This document shows positions 1 to 12,560 of a DNA stretch of 64,000 nucleotides, piece by piece. Position 1 is the first letter of the stretch. Every line of letters starts with the position of its first letter. The notes beneath the pieces are model-generated. The model saw only the letters and a program-made list of their open reading frames with translations. It made no database searches and was not told where the DNA came from. Where the stretch lies: positions 1-64,000 of the forward strand of contig JAQGDQ010000260.1 of assembly GCA_030141605.1 (NCBI GenBank), in the 5' to 3' direction. Source of the DNA: Tubiluchus corallicola. Lineage: Eukaryota; Priapulida; Priapulimorpha; Priapulimorphida; Tubiluchidae. A program made the position numbers and the translations under genes.

Positions 1-2989
1 CATCTGGTAACCCTATCTGCAGCACTTAATAATAACAACACAAACAAACAAACACACAGACGAACAGCAAATAAATATGCATAACACAAATTACGAGTAA
101 AAATACTGCTATAACAGTAACCATCTCGTCGCTCGCGAATGGTGGTACTCATGCAACTGGTTCCATGACGATGCGATAACTGCATCTATACTACGTAATA
201 TAGCAGACCCACCAAAAGCACATCATTATGTGACTATACGAACTTAGATTACCATCATCAGTATATCTATCTACACCTACGTGCAATGAAAATATTCAGC
301 AATATAATTCCTGGCAGATTCTGACGGTTGGAGGTGAGGATCCAGAGAGATGTATCCCCACCAGTGGTGGCCACACTTCAAAGACAAAACTCACAGAAGT
401 ACAAAAAAGACAATAACGAAAATAGAAATCACGACAGATAGGAGTCATCAAGAGAATATTAACTGTAGCAAAACAATAAAATTACAGTTATCTGAATCAC
501 CGCTGATATGTCGGTGGCGTTTACCTTTTTAATTTTGTTAGAAATTAATTACAGTGTTTCTTAAAATAATTAATCACGCGTAAAATATGATTTGGAACGT
601 TTGAGTTACTTAGTTTCATTTTTACTACCGAAGAAACAAATAGAAAAGATGCTGCTATGTTTGACAGTTGGCAAGGCCTGTTAACTGGAAGACGCCTTAT
701 CTTTTTCAACCGTTTTAGCTTCACTGAATAGTGAGTACAGTTTTTACTGGTACTGTCCTGAAAGTTAGAATGATCAGAATTAGAGTCAAAGTGCAAATTT
801 TTTTTCTGTTATTCGTTAATGAAAAGTACTCACAATAATTACAAACTCAAACGTGAAGTAAGAGTACTCATAAATGAAAACGTATTAGTTGGGAGCTCAC
901 ATTACGTTCGTTCCTCTACACTCCCTATAGCTGAATGACCGGAGAAACACTTCTTTACAAACTCTCAAGAAATCTTAGATCCGGCACTTGTATATTTTTA
1001 AGAAGTGTCAGTTTATTTAGCAAGTTAAAAACTAAGTCTATGAACCTTGTAATGTAACCATCTCTTATCACTAGCTTTAAATTAGTTTTAAGACTTATTA
1101 AGCATTGGGAGCTTGCAACACTCTATAGCACAATGTTGCCATCTGTCGGTGCTAAAATTATAACATTAAACTATAGAAGCCACCATATCAGGTAAATGAT
1201 AAACTTTAAACAGTGAAAATGAAAGAAGTTAAAGGGGCTCAGCAGTGCGACTCGTAACAAATTCGATTCTAACAGAGCAATAATGCGTATCGATAACTGT
1301 AAATACAAATCGCGATAAGAAAACAATGGGGAAAGCTCACTGATACCATCAACAAAAACTACAAAATTACACGAATAACAGTAAAAGTTTACTGCTATGT
1401 AGATTAATCATTGTGCTTCGCAATAATAGGCTAGCCGAGTGATAAAAAGTAGGCTGAACAACACTAGGAAGTAATGCGCCGAAAGTAAATCTGCTACGAG
1501 AAACAGAGCTACAGAAATGTGTTTTAAGCAAATAAAGCGGCCTCCTTTTATTATTTTGACTATACTTGCGTTATGTCTGACAGACTCATAAAGAAACTTT
1601 GAAACATCATTAAGCCTACAGTAAAAACAGTAGGATAATTAATGATTATAATTAATGTCAAGATTATTATTACTGGTGGTAGAAACCCAAAATAACTGAA
1701 TTTTGATACCAAACCTGAAAGATAAGAAATGTGAAAAGTTGGAATACAACCGGGAGTTGAACCATGGACTTTCTACTTATGCCTAGGCTGCTAGGTCATT
1801 CAGCACTTCCATGGAAGACCGATCGCTCATACTAGACTAATTCTAACTAATCACATTAATTTTTTATTTTGATTAACATTAAGCCTGACGTGAGTGATTA
1901 TTATAATCTTAATGCCAGTGTTACTTTGGGACTAACTTTCGATGCCTTGACCTCTGGGGGATCACAATCAAACCTCTAATACACTACTTAGGCATGCAAA
2001 TGAATTTTTTGCCTGCAAAAACAAACTAATCGCTAAGATCAGTCGAGCAAACTAACCCAAAGTAAAAATACTCATTTCCAGAGGTTTGCTCAGTGTTTTG
2101 TAAACACTGATATAGGCTATAATCACATGCAATAATCGCAGCATAGACCCTTAACGCTTCTCAACTACGTTTATGCTACCTATTATTACAACATGAAACA
2201 GTATTAATTATTTTCTGCAGTTTAAGAACCGTTTGTGCGTTGTAATACATGTGTATGCAAACCTGTCATGATTATTGTCATTAATTCTAATTTAGTTCAT
2301 TAAATTTTGCGCATAATGGCGCAACTGAACTACTAACTTTTACTCATGAGCTACCTGGCAGAGGAAGAGCAACCGCCCGTCTAAGAAATTTGTTGACCTA
2401 ACCCCCATCTTGTTCGGCCAGAATGCGTGGTTTTTGACAGGACGTTCGTGAACCTATCACGGTCGATTATGGTCCATTATTCGCGAATAAAGCATAAAAG
2501 GAAACAGTGTTTAGCTGTATTAATACAGTGGCTATTATAGTAGCCCAATCAGGAAGCATATTTAAGAGATTTGACGATCGGCGGGCGCATCGCCTGCTGG
2601 AGCGTAACGCCAAAGACCCTGCTGAGCAGACAGCGAAGGTGTGGACGGAAAAGCGAGGACAACATAACATCGAAAGTTGGGATAAGTTTTGCAGAAGCAG
2701 TAGATCGTCAGAACAGAATTACTGACTATAGAAAACTGTGCGCATTTCAGTTAACTTTTTATGACTATTTTATGCAAGGAAAATCGAAACTTTTCTCTTA
2801 TAGTTGAACTCTCGTGTATGTTCTAAAATTTAATATGAAAGAAAAGTGACTGAAGACAAAGGGGAAGTCTTATTTTCAAAATATTGTGAAATAAAGGAAC
2901 TAAGCGACGGGCTGATTTATTATCAGTAGGCAATAGCTAGAATTGTCTTGAGATCTGAAGTAGAACGTGTGCCATCATTGACTCAGACG
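1..2989. other. Upstream non-coding region, no gene recognised
   Basis: I see no convincing coding exon here. The longest open frames (for example around 2507-2725) have no recognisable motif and read on both strands, so they are treated as chance. The only structured item is a possible tRNA-like SINE remnant near 1740-1830. The last few hundred bases probably hold the promoter and 5' UTR of the secreted-protein gene starting at 2990, but I could not identify a TATA box or start site with confidence. Confidence 0.5.
1738..1832 (-). repeat. Possible tRNA-derived SINE fragment
   Basis: On the minus strand a box-B-like GGTTCAACTCC lies about 40 bases after a weak box-A-like stretch, the spacing seen in tRNA-derived SINEs. 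The box A match is poor and no tail or target-site duplication is visible. This is a suggestion from motif spacing only. Confidence 0.3.
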
Positions 2990-5900
2990 ATGGGTTCAAC
3001 AAAGGAACTTCTTTACATCTTCTGTTTCCTTGGAGTGGTAACCTTAGTGCATGGTGCGTGTGAAGACATTTCCAAGTTAACTTTTCCACAAAGAGTTTAC
3101 TATTCTCAGGTGGTGCTACACGTGGAGGTGCTGAATCACTTCAGTGACAATTATAATTCCGGGGAGGATGTTTTCGCTGCTCAATTAAAAGTCCTCTGTA
3201 TCCTAAAGTCTGGACCACTGGCAATAGGACCAGTGATAAACATAACCGGTGCAGGTAATTTCGCAAGTTTCATTCAGAGCTAAGCCTATTTTATCTGAAG
3301 TTGTAATCATGCAGGGTCAGAGCTTCTTATAAGGAACAATGACTGGGTGCCAAGGAAGTCTGGGGGTTCTCTCGCCCCTGTCGTGTGAAATATCCGTTTT
3401 TGAAGGAAAAATTTTGAATTTTTCCTTCAGAAACGGATATTTCTGGACTATTTCGAGTGTCACCTTTCAAAAAGGCTTTTCACTTTAAATATGCGATGTG
3501 AATTCATAGAACACAGAAAAATTATGAGAAATACAACCATATATCTACCAAACCGACAAATTACACTCCACATAACATCTGAACAAGGCCTCTAAGACAA
3601 GCTCATAACATATTGTCCTTGCAGAAGAATATAGTTCTTCAACACTGGAGCGAACATAAACTTGCTGCCGTTCCTACAATTATAATTCTGGGAAGTGTGT
3701 TTTTGCTGCTCAATTAAAAGTCCTCTGCATCCTAAAGTCTGAACCACTGGCAATAGGACCACTAGTTTGGCTGTCCAATATTCAGAGTTATACAAGAATG
3801 CAGGTTGCACAAGTGATGGCAGAATATGTAGTTTAGTTTCTGTAGTAAGATTCGAATTTCAAAAATGTTTGTGAGCTTAGAATACTAAGTTATGTGATAG
3901 GGAAATTGGAACGATCCAATTATAACACATTATTTTTTACGTCATCATGATGTCACATTGATAATACAGTAGTACAGGTTTATTTTGAATATTTGCTAGC
4001 ATAATTTACAGCCTAACAGTATATTTCTATTGCCCTGCTTCTTTTCGAACGCTCCGAATCTATATGAGATGGCCTGCTCAATTATAAGGAAAAATAATAT
4101 TGTTTTACTGCTGTTACTTGACATTTCTCATATGTCGATGCCTGACTAAGTCACTTATATGAGAGTAATGTGCTCTTTACCTTTTCTAACGTTACTGCAG
4201 CTTTGGAACATGTGGGGTGTGTTAGCACATGGTGCCCACGTAGATAACGTATATCGCAATAAGTTGTAACAAAATGTTTAACATTATGCAAGGACAAATT
4301 GCAACAATTATACAAAGAAGCAAGGTATAACTATAAAACAACGTAGGACATCAGACTATAATAAATCCAATTAATCTGTTAAACCATGCAATGTCTTAAC
4401 TTGATACACGTTTTGCACGGTACCAGCCTTGTGGACATGGCGCTGAACTTGTAATTCAAAGATTCCTAGATAAATTTCAGACAGAGTCCCGATTTTTTCC
4501 TAATCACTGAAACTAATGCTACAATTATTAGTACATATATGAATAATGAATAATGGACTTGGACACAATAATGAAGCCCAAAATCTATGTAGCACAGACA
4601 AGGCTACATCACTTACATTTCAATAGTATCGTTCACGTCAGGGCGATATTTACTGTTAATCGCTCTTTTAAAGCGACATGGCCTTTTACGAACAAGCTAC
4701 TGACGGGACCGGATGTTCGAACCCAGTAACAGAACTGAAGCGCCTCCAGACAAAGTTACAAAACCAACAGGCAACAGTGCTTATGAGCTAAGTTGGTTAA
4801 AGTTTACAATGGTTAGGCTAAGTTAGGATTTGGGTTGGGTTAGGGCTAGGGTATGAGTTAGAGTTAGTGTTGGGGTTAGGGCTAGTGCTGAGGTTAGGGT
4901 TTGGGTTGGGGTTAGAGTTAGAGTTAGGATTAGGGTTGGAGTCAAGGTTAAGGTTAGGAGATTTAAGTTGTGTGTAAAATCGTTCAGTTTTCTATGAGAC
5001 AAACAAGCTGACAAACAAGCAAGCCAGTTAGATAGGAATCAGCGAACAAAGATAAACAAACAAATGAATTCCTAATTCATTCCTAACTAATAAGGAGATC
5101 AACAGTCGACAACTAAGTGATATTTTAAACTGGTAACACGAGTGTGGAAATCGAATGTGGAAAATTGAAGGTATTAACTGCTACCATTTTCCCCTTGGCT
5201 TAAAATACTGTTTCTATTTATCTGAAACAAAGGTTTCTTTGATGGGGAACCTGTGAGGTTAATCCTGTTAAACAACGAACAGATTTAATTCCGGGGTGAA
5301 AGCGATGATTAGGGGAGGTTTATTAAAGAGATGGAAAACAATAAACATGTGTTGCGCACTGTACAGAACACTTAATTTCTTGTAGGACTAATCGGAATTT
5401 TGACATAATGCGTTATTCATTCATGAGACAGCTATTCAGTACTTTTTTTGCAAAAACTCTTATATATAGAATTTGTTTCTTGCTTGACGTTTAACAACGA
5501 TATTTAGATATTTTCAAATAATACGAATTCGTGAAATCTATGTAGGTAACTCGATGTTAAGCACTGTAGATTACCAGTTAAGTCTATGTAAACTGCAGTA
5601 TGCCTTAATCAATGTAGGCCTTCCAATGAAATCTCAGTAGATAACTCGATGTTCTAAGCAACGTATAGGCCTACCAGTGAAATCTCTGTAGACAACAGAA
5701 TGCTTTAATCAACGTACGCCTACCAGTGCAGTCTCAGTAGATAACAGAATGGTTTAATCTATGTAGGCCTACCAGTGAAGTCTCTCTAGATAACAGAATG
5801 GCTTAATCAATGTAGGCCTACCAGTGAAGTCTCTGTAGATAACAGAATGGCTTATTCAATGTAGGCCTACCAGTGAAGTCTCTGTAGATAACAGAATGGC

Positions 5901-8900
5901 TTAATCAATGTAGCCAATGTCAATGTAGATAACTTGATGTATATACTATGTGCAAGCAACAAGTCATATTTACACTAAGTCTAAAATTAATATAGAACCA
6001 GATTTTTAAACTGAAAAAATGCAACATTGTCAGAGTAATTTCAAAATAACTGTAGAATAACTTCAGAATAATTGCGGGTCTGTTTTGAAATTTGATTAAT
6101 TTGTACTTTTATTTGAATTAACAACATTTCATTACACTTGAGCCGAATATCCTATTAACACATCTGGTAGGCGACAGGATTATAGAGTTTGCGACCTTGC
6201 GTAACCCTTAGCGAAACTTTAATTATTAATTAACAATAGGTAGCTAGCTAAGTGTCACAGTGCATGTCTGCGTGTGAAGTAAAGACCTGACAAGGAAATT
6301 GAATGAAAGACGTCCACAAAAACAGATTCTAAGTGCTTTCGTTGATTTGATTATGTTTCAATACTGCCACAACCGTCAAAATCAGTTTGTACCTTGAAGG
6401 CCACTGGCCTTGTTCAGCGCGGTGTGAGTAAAAAAATTCAATAGTCAGACATTTATGAATTGAAGTATTTTCGTTTTATAAATTATTCGGTTAAGCCTAA
6501 AAGCCTGATTATTAACAGGCACCGGTAGCATAACAATGTTTATAACCAGGAAACGAGACGTGATTAAACCAATAAAAGTTAAGCCCACGATGCCTTGTCC
6601 TAATACTATAATATGCATTATACAGTGTAAATTCATTGCTCCAGCTGCTATGCTCTACTAGTATTACAGCTGTTCAGTAATGTTCATTTCAGTGGTTTAA
6701 GTGAAATTTGTTAAACACAAAGCCAATTTCTTTCGCCCATCTTCCGGTTTAATTCACAAAAAGTGTTATGCAGATTATATAATAATTATAATTGTAGGGG
6801 TAAGCTTATAAAAAAACCACGCCATTCACCCCCAATTCTGTTATAATTGCTATCAATAGATTCGAACCATTTTGTATACAAAAAAGTTTCATATACAAAG
6901 TTTCAAATTTGGAATAATTGTTGTTATAAGTTAGCAAATATGCAATATTTTCACAACTTCTCAGAAATGTTTACGAAACCACATTTTCAGTGTACATGGT
7001 TTCAGAAATGTTTTGGTAACTTATATGAAATGATCTCCGAGAATTGCAAGACAGGTTTTTTTGGGACATTCTATTGCTGCTGCTATTGCACATGTATATG
7101 CGCAGGCATGTACTGTTTCAAAGAATGTTTCAAAGAGCATTGTGTATGGTAAGATTTTCGTTTATATCGTAGGGTTCATTACGTTTCCCGGTTCAAAATC
7201 CTGCGGGAATAACAAAGCAACGTCTGTTCAGAAAAAAAACAGAACATGCCAGCGATGAGTAATTAGTTCACACGTGAAAAAACATTAAAGGATACTGCTC
7301 GACCAGTGCTGTAGTGCTCTTTAACTTCTGCAAATAGACGGCGCTATTGTGTTACATTTACAAAAGTCATTAAAAGACAGGATGTACAAAAGTTTCGCTT
7401 TTTGGCTGTTATAATAATGGTGTCGAGTCCGTTCTTGCCATGAAAAGTTCTGCAGTTAAAAAAGAAAAAATAGACTACCGTCACACTGAGCATAAATAAC
7501 TATATAATATTGGCATATAGAGGTCCGGACGACAGCAAACCCATGGCTGGACATGAAGTCATTATGACCAAATATTTATTTTGACATTTTTTTATCTTGT
7601 GACCTTGATCTTTGAGTTTTCGAAACCAAAAGTCACGAATTTCCAAGTGTTGCCCAGACCTGCCACAGTGGCAAGTATGTTGATTAGGGTTTCATTCCTT
7701 TTGATTTTATATGTGTTTTTTATCCGTGACCTTGACCTTTGAATTTTCAAACCCAAAATTCAAAGAGTTACCAGCCCTTACTTAGACCAATCACTGTGCC
7801 AGGTTTGGTGATTATGGCGTCATTCATTTTGATTTTATTGTGGGGAGGGATACGTAGACGTACGCGACTAAACGCCTTAGCTATACGCTCCAATTATTGT
7901 TAACGTAGGTAACGACAGTGAGCATGTGTATAATAATGAAGACGACGTGAATCTTGTCGGTTATAATTTGAATTTAATTGGATTTACTATTGCTGAGTCA
8001 GATTTATTAGCTATACGAGCAAACCTTAATCTTCAAATAAAATAAGTTTAATCCGTCTGTTCGTCTTCGTTCTACCGTTAAACTGGGTCTATTAAATAAA
8101 TGTGATCCTTGGCTGACTAAAAAGCAGACTGCTGCTTTTGCAAAGTAGTACAGCCGTCAATCAGCACCTGTTAAAAAGTTACAAAGTCCAAGCCACTGTC
8201 ACTTTGACAATATAAGACGACAACTACTGTGCTAGATTCGATGCTCATCATCAGAAGATTTTTGTTAAACGAGAACACAAAAACGAACCTATTTATTAAT
8301 CTTCTGTGTACATTAATTATTTCATCAGATTACCCGAGGCGTCATATTTGAATTGTTTATGTCAAATAGGAACTGAAGTATTCTGAATCTAAAGCCACCA
8401 CGTAGGCCATTTTTGATTCATACATAGGCCAAACACGTCTCATTGATGCAAATCATAACATAATATATATACACATTATGTATTATGTGTATAAATATTT
8501 ATTTATAATTATAATTTTTAATACATATTTATTATATGTATAATTATATACATCATTATATATTATATAATTATATATATATATATATATCAACATACTA
8601 AGTACATTAAAGTACTCCCTTATGGATAATAGTAGCTAGACTCGTCAAAATAGTTTGCAAGAGTTTTACGTAGGTGCATAAATACGACGTTCGTTTCAGT
8701 TAAATCAGTTATAGTTGTTGTCAGTTTACTTGTTGCTGTTGGTTTACTGTGAATATCCGCGACACGTATTGCAAATAACTCCACAAAGCTGTTCATTTCG
8801 CCGTGTTATTGTTTTCGTTTTCGTGTCATTCATGTAATGCAAAACTTTGCCATTTACTCATCATGAGGCAAACAATGCACGAAAAATTTTCGCCAAAATT

Positions 8901-11235
8901 TGGATTCCATGGCTGCTGTAAATGCATATGAAGTACTTGTTATTTATTTTTATTTCGTCACACTTCGAAGTAATTAACTTACCTTCTTAATTGCAAATTA
9001 TGTGAACTATTATGTTTGTCGGCAGTGTTGAGAAATTAAAATCATTTTTTACGCATTGTCTTTAATGTGTGGTACGACTTACGACCTTTTTCTTTGAGCA
9101 ATAAGGAAAGTTTGTTTGCAAATTTGATTAAATTCACCGGTTTTTCAAAAATAGATTGAAGTTTTTGAATTTTGATAATTGGCTTGTGTACGATAAACGT
9201 CAGTAAGCAGCTTACCTCTTTACGTCTCTCCCCACATTCATGTTTTTATTGTTTTATACTTTATTTTTAATGTATGTTTTAATAAATGTGAGATAAAATA
9301 AAAAACAAAATAAATAAATAAATAAATGAATACTAAACAGTAAATGGTGTCCTAACGTTGGTCATACAAAAGCTAAACAAGCGAGCAACTCAGTCTGTCG
9401 CATTCCGGATTCGTGGCATCTCGATATGCATACTATTATACACACAGAAAAATAAATAAATTTTGTCAGTCCATTTGATTATGTTTTTCATATGTATTGC
9501 ATTATTACAGTTACAGAACTGAATTTTAAAAAAATAAAAAAAATGAGATCCCGAAAAATTTTCTACAAGAGCACTCGCTGATGGGACAAAAAGTAACTAC
9601 ACACACCCTAAAACTGTATATTCGTAGAAAGAATAAAAAAGCTTTTGAGTTGCTCAAGTATGGAGTTTCTTAATCAATTCAGTAAATGACGAGTCTTTGG
9701 TCACTGTTTTAAAAATGAATTGAAGTTTTTGAATTTTGATAAATGGCTTGTGTACGATAGACGTATGTATGTAGCTTGTCTCTTTTCGTCTCTCCCCACA
9801 TACATGTTTTTGTTGTTTTGTAGTTTATTTTATAATGTATATTTTTAATGAATGTGAAATAAAATAAATAAATAAAATAAAATGGTCATAAAGCAGTTTG
9901 TGGTCGATCTAGAAATTTACATGGCGTTTTGATCATATCATTGGTGCGATGAACAATATGACGCTGTGATTCGTGAGACACATTTCGTTTAGCTAAAAGT
10001 ATTTCTAACAAATTGCAACGTATTTTCTAGGTGATATGGGATTGTGTCACACCAATGAATACACGGTGGGACGACGGTACATTTCGTTCTTGTACCTGAA
10101 TAACAACCGTTTAGAGCCCAATGATCAAGAAGCGCCGGCAACGGCAGCCTTACTTGAACAAGCCGCCTCCGTGTGCGGCATTGAGGGACGAAAACCAGAC
10201 TGGCCGGACGGTAAGTGCTTTTTGTTTGATTTTTTTTAACGTAAAGATGGGAGACGTCAACTCAACTCATACTAGCATACAGTTTTTACACTGCATGTTG
10301 AATGCACCTTAAGAGCTTGTAACTTTAAGAAATCATTACATATTATGTATGACGTCTTTTGTATACTGTATTTATAATGCTGAATGGGTCCACTTTATGT
10401 AGATGTAGATCCACTCCTACGGAGAGAGATTGAGCAAGTGCCGTGTCCACAAAAACCGGATTGGATCCAGTGCACGGATGGAAGAATAAATGCTCCACTC
10501 CACGGGTTTGGCCGAGGAGGTTCGCCTGGACGTGGTCCGGTGGTAGATGATACAGAAATTGCAAGAGGGCGAGGGATTCCTTCTGGTAGAGGAGAACATC
10601 AGAAGTCACCCCCAACACCAAGATACTATCCCACAGATGGTATGGTGTATGAAAGCGATGGCATGTATAATGGTCGGGGATCCACAAACCAGAGACGTGA
10701 TCCGCTGCAGAATTCCCCTGATCGAATACCAGGACGGCCGTCACTCAGCGCACCGAATTTCGGGAGTCAGCCACCGGATCGTGGGATGGCATCAAAGGGT
10801 CCTGGCAGAGGCCCAGCTGATACTGAAAGACGTCCGTCGGATGTAGGACGAAGTCCATCAGATCTGGGACGTGGCCCAACGACCATAGACGACTTCCTCA
10901 ATCCAGGCCATCACGACGGCGACGTACGAAATAAGGCAACGCCCACTTATAAGTACAATCCTCACAGTCCCACACCCCCACCCCCAAGGTTTCCAGATAA
11001 ACACTTCACATCGCCCCCTAAGACCCCAGTCATATCAGACTACCCAATGAATGAACTACCCAACGATTACGTACAGGGTGACCAGTACAGGCCAAAACAG
11101 AAATACCCGCGGTCAGATAATAACAACTACTATTCAGGGGGAGGGTACAGCAGAAATTTCAATGCCGCTTCGAAAACTGGATGTGAACTTTTTGCGATAA
11201 TTCTAATAACTGTTTTATCGTGGATATTACTATAA
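2990..11235 (+). CDS. Secreted, probably GPI-anchored protein with CCDC3-like N-terminal domain
   Basis: Three coding exons: 2990-3254, 10031-10210 and 10403-11235. The introns are GT-AG and both interrupt codons after the first base, which joins them into an uninterrupted 425-residue frame. The start at 2990 has a good context (acgATGG) and is followed at once by a signal peptide of about 22 residues with hydrophobic core FCFLGVVTLVHG, so longer starts upstream were rejected. The N-terminal ~125 residues have paired cysteines and the pattern VLC...NITGAG..GLCHTNEY, reminiscent of the N-terminal domain of the secreted protein CCDC3; this likeness is from memory and weak. Exon 3 is rich in Gly, Arg, Pro and Ser with repeated GRG and RxPSDxGR motifs, and ends with a small-residue site (NAASKTG) followed by a hydrophobic tail (FAIILITVLSWILL), the usual form of a GPI-attachment signal. 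The coiled coil of CCDC3 is absent, so this may be a different family. Function unknown. Confidence 0.72.
3387..3443. repeat. 27-bp near-perfect hairpin, 3-base loop
   Basis: The arms 3387-3413 and 3417-3443 are inverted copies with a single difference, which is a G-U pair in RNA. It lies in intron 1 of the secreted-protein gene, 130 bases after the exon 1 donor, so it would be transcribed. It could be a tiny foldback element or a hairpin RNA; nothing in the sequence decides this. Confidence 0.75.
3675..3763 (+). pseudogene. Partial duplicate of exon 1 of the secreted-protein gene
   Basis: This stretch is about 90 percent identical by eye to 3146-3234 in exon 1, including the shared run CAATTAAAAGTCCTCTG. 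It lies in the same orientation in the following intron and has no start, donor or acceptor of its own. Its 3' edge abuts a LINE fragment directly. It is a non-functional exon fragment. Confidence 0.8.
3764..3885 (-). mobile_element. LINE reverse-transcriptase fragment (C-terminal region)
   Basis: About 120 bases nearly identical to 62769-62888. On the minus strand it encodes [11 protein letters not shown], matching the conserved 'LLYNSExWT' block near the C-terminus of many LINE reverse-transcriptase ORFs. It is severely truncated and begins exactly at the end of the duplicated exon fragment. Confidence 0.72.
4801..4982. mobile_element. Inverted-repeat element with telomere-like interior, copy A
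   Basis: It starts with AGTTTACAAT and ends with a degenerate ATTTAAGTTGTGTGTAAAAT. The interior is about 150 bases of degenerate TTAGGG/TTGGGG hexamers. The end sequences relate it to three other copies in the window (50978-51098, 58630-58744, 61124-61202). It is the most divergent and longest copy. Confidence 0.6.
5535..5935. repeat. Minisatellite, 49-bp unit, about 8 copies
   Basis: The unit contains CCTACCAGTGAAGTCTCTG and AACAGAATGGCTTAATCAAT. The last three copies are spaced exactly 49 bases (5768, 5817, 5866) and nearly identical, while the leftmost are more diverged, the usual picture of expansion from one end. It lies in intron 1 of the secreted-protein gene. Confidence 0.9.
7552..7845. 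repeat. Tandem dimer of a 127-bp GTGACCTTGACCTTTGA-type repeat
   Basis: Two diverged copies 127 bases apart: GTGACCTTG at 7599 and 7726, TGATTAGGGTTTCATTC-like segments at 7681 and 7808. Repeats with this core are, as I recall, common in mollusc genomes. No coding content. Confidence 0.65.
8455..8595. repeat. AT-rich microsatellite
   Basis: Nearly pure A/T for about 140 bases, with ATATAT runs at the right end. Low-complexity sequence in intron 1 of the secreted-protein gene. Confidence 0.85.
9151..9328 (+). repeat. Dispersed repeat 3' end with AAATAAAT tail, copy 1
   Basis: About 80 percent identical by eye to 9715-9883. Both begin with TTGAAGTTTTTGAATTTTGAT, contain GTCTCTCCCCACAT, and end in an A-rich AAATAAATAAAT tail. 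A shared body with an A-rich simple tail is the form of a LINE or SINE 3' end; the family is not identified. Confidence 0.6.
9715..9883 (+). repeat. Dispersed repeat 3' end with AAATAAAT tail, copy 2
   Basis: Second copy of the repeat at 9151-9328, in the same orientation about 560 bases downstream, in intron 1 just before exon 2 of the secreted-protein gene. Confidence 0.6.
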
Positions 11236-11689
11236 TCATTAGATCGTTTTTTGGGTTCACTCACACAAAAACTGCAATGATAACAAGGCAACTTAAGCCA
11301 AGAAGTTTGGTGAAAACACCTTCACAGATACAAAGGAATATTCGCATTTTTTAAAGCAATATAGTAAACTGATTTAAATTTTTATAATTATTGACTGTAC
11401 AACTCCTTAATTACATATATAATACTGTACTGTTAACTCACCTTTGCAGCTACCCCTATCATTTTGACTATTGTTATGGCTTTAATTTTGGTAGCCGTTG
11501 TGAAAGAAACCCAAAACTGGGTTATTTCATACACCCAAGCTCTAAACAACCTTTTTGTGGTACTTGCACTTTAACTACAAAACTTATAACGATTTGATAC
11601 ATTATATACACTTACAGAGAACAAAAACATAGGCATCTATAACTAAGGGTACTAGCATCAGGCTGTAGAAAAACTCAGTATTTGCAGAC

Positions 11690-11865
11690 TTGTTTCTAAT
11701 AAATCCAGTCTATATTTCGTTCTTCAATAGCCTTAATACACGTTTGGATGGCTCCTTTAAACTGATTAACTGTAACTGCTTCCTTGGCCCTTCGGGGTAA
11801 ACCATTCCCTGGCTGAAATTATCTATGGCCGAAAAAATATTGTCTTAAACCCAGCTTTACTCTTT
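11690..11865 (-). mobile_element. LINE ORF C-terminal remnant
   Basis: On the minus strand the frame reads RQYFFGHR-stop-FQPGNGLPR..AVTVNQFKGAIQ. It resembles the widespread LINE tail motif 'FF..R....WNSLP..VV.A.SVN.FK..LD'. One in-frame stop shows it is dead. The candidate poly(A) signal of the secreted-protein gene falls inside it. Confidence 0.55.
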
Positions 11866-11997
11866 TCTTGTACAGTTGTAACTGATGTCTTCGCATCATC
11901 CTAAGTAATGAGCATTCTCTCTGATAGCAAATTCACAAGTGTGAACTGCTTTGCGAGTTACTGTCGACAAGAAAATGCAAATTCTCTTTCACCAATT

Positions 11998-12206
11998 GAA
12001 CGCTATTGCGAGTTACTAGGCGAGAAACTTCGGTAGTCTGAACGCTATTGCGAGTTACTTGGCGAGAAACTCACTAGTCTGAACGCTATTGTGAGTTACT
12101 TGGCGAGAACCTCACTAGTCTGAACACTATTGCGAGTTACTTGGCGAGAAACTCACTAGTCTGAACGCTCTTGCGAGTTACTTGGAGAGAAACTTCGGTA
12201 GTCTGA
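11998..12206. repeat. Tandem repeat, 41-42-bp unit, 5 copies
   Basis: GAACGCTATTGCGAGTTAC recurs with small changes at 11998, 12040, 12081, 12122 and 12163. Single diverged units of the same family, including GTGAACTGCTTTGCGAGTTAC, occur at 11940 and at 45187, so the array seems to have arisen inside a dispersed repeat. Confidence 0.9.
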
Positions 12207-12449
12207 ATACGCCGTAAAGATTTTTCTCATACTCAGAATGGCAGATGTATGAACATATTCAAGACGAAACTTTATATTTTGTAAACTATGACAATGGAAC
12301 TCATCAGCTCGACACCAATTACAGCCAAAGGCAAGGTTTATGACAAACTAATTGCATATAAGCAGTTTCATAAATACGAGCTTTTGGTAAAATTGGTGCT
12401 CAGTTCCAGGTGGTCTTGTAAATAGTCACTTTAAATACACTCACGAGCG

Positions 12450-12560
12450 TGTGTGTGTGTGTGTTGGTGTGTGTGTGTGTGTGTGTGTGTGCGTGTGTGC
12501 GTGCATGTGTGTGTGCGTGGGTGTGTCTGTATGTGTGCGTGCATGCGTATGCGCATGTGC
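12450..12560. repeat. TG-rich microsatellite
   Basis: A (TG)n tract, interrupted in its second half by GTGCGTGCATG-type variants. Not coding, although it is open in one frame. Confidence 0.95.

Noticed and set aside
2467-2807. Overlapping short open frames on both strands
   Set aside because: No motif, no signal peptide, and the frames compete on both strands; probably chance or 5' flank.
4823-4982. True interstitial telomere array
   Set aside because: The hexamers are highly degenerate and enclosed by the inverted-repeat ends of a dispersed family.
5535-5935. CRISPR array
   Set aside because: The 49-base units are wholly repetitive with no unique spacers, and the genome is eukaryotic.
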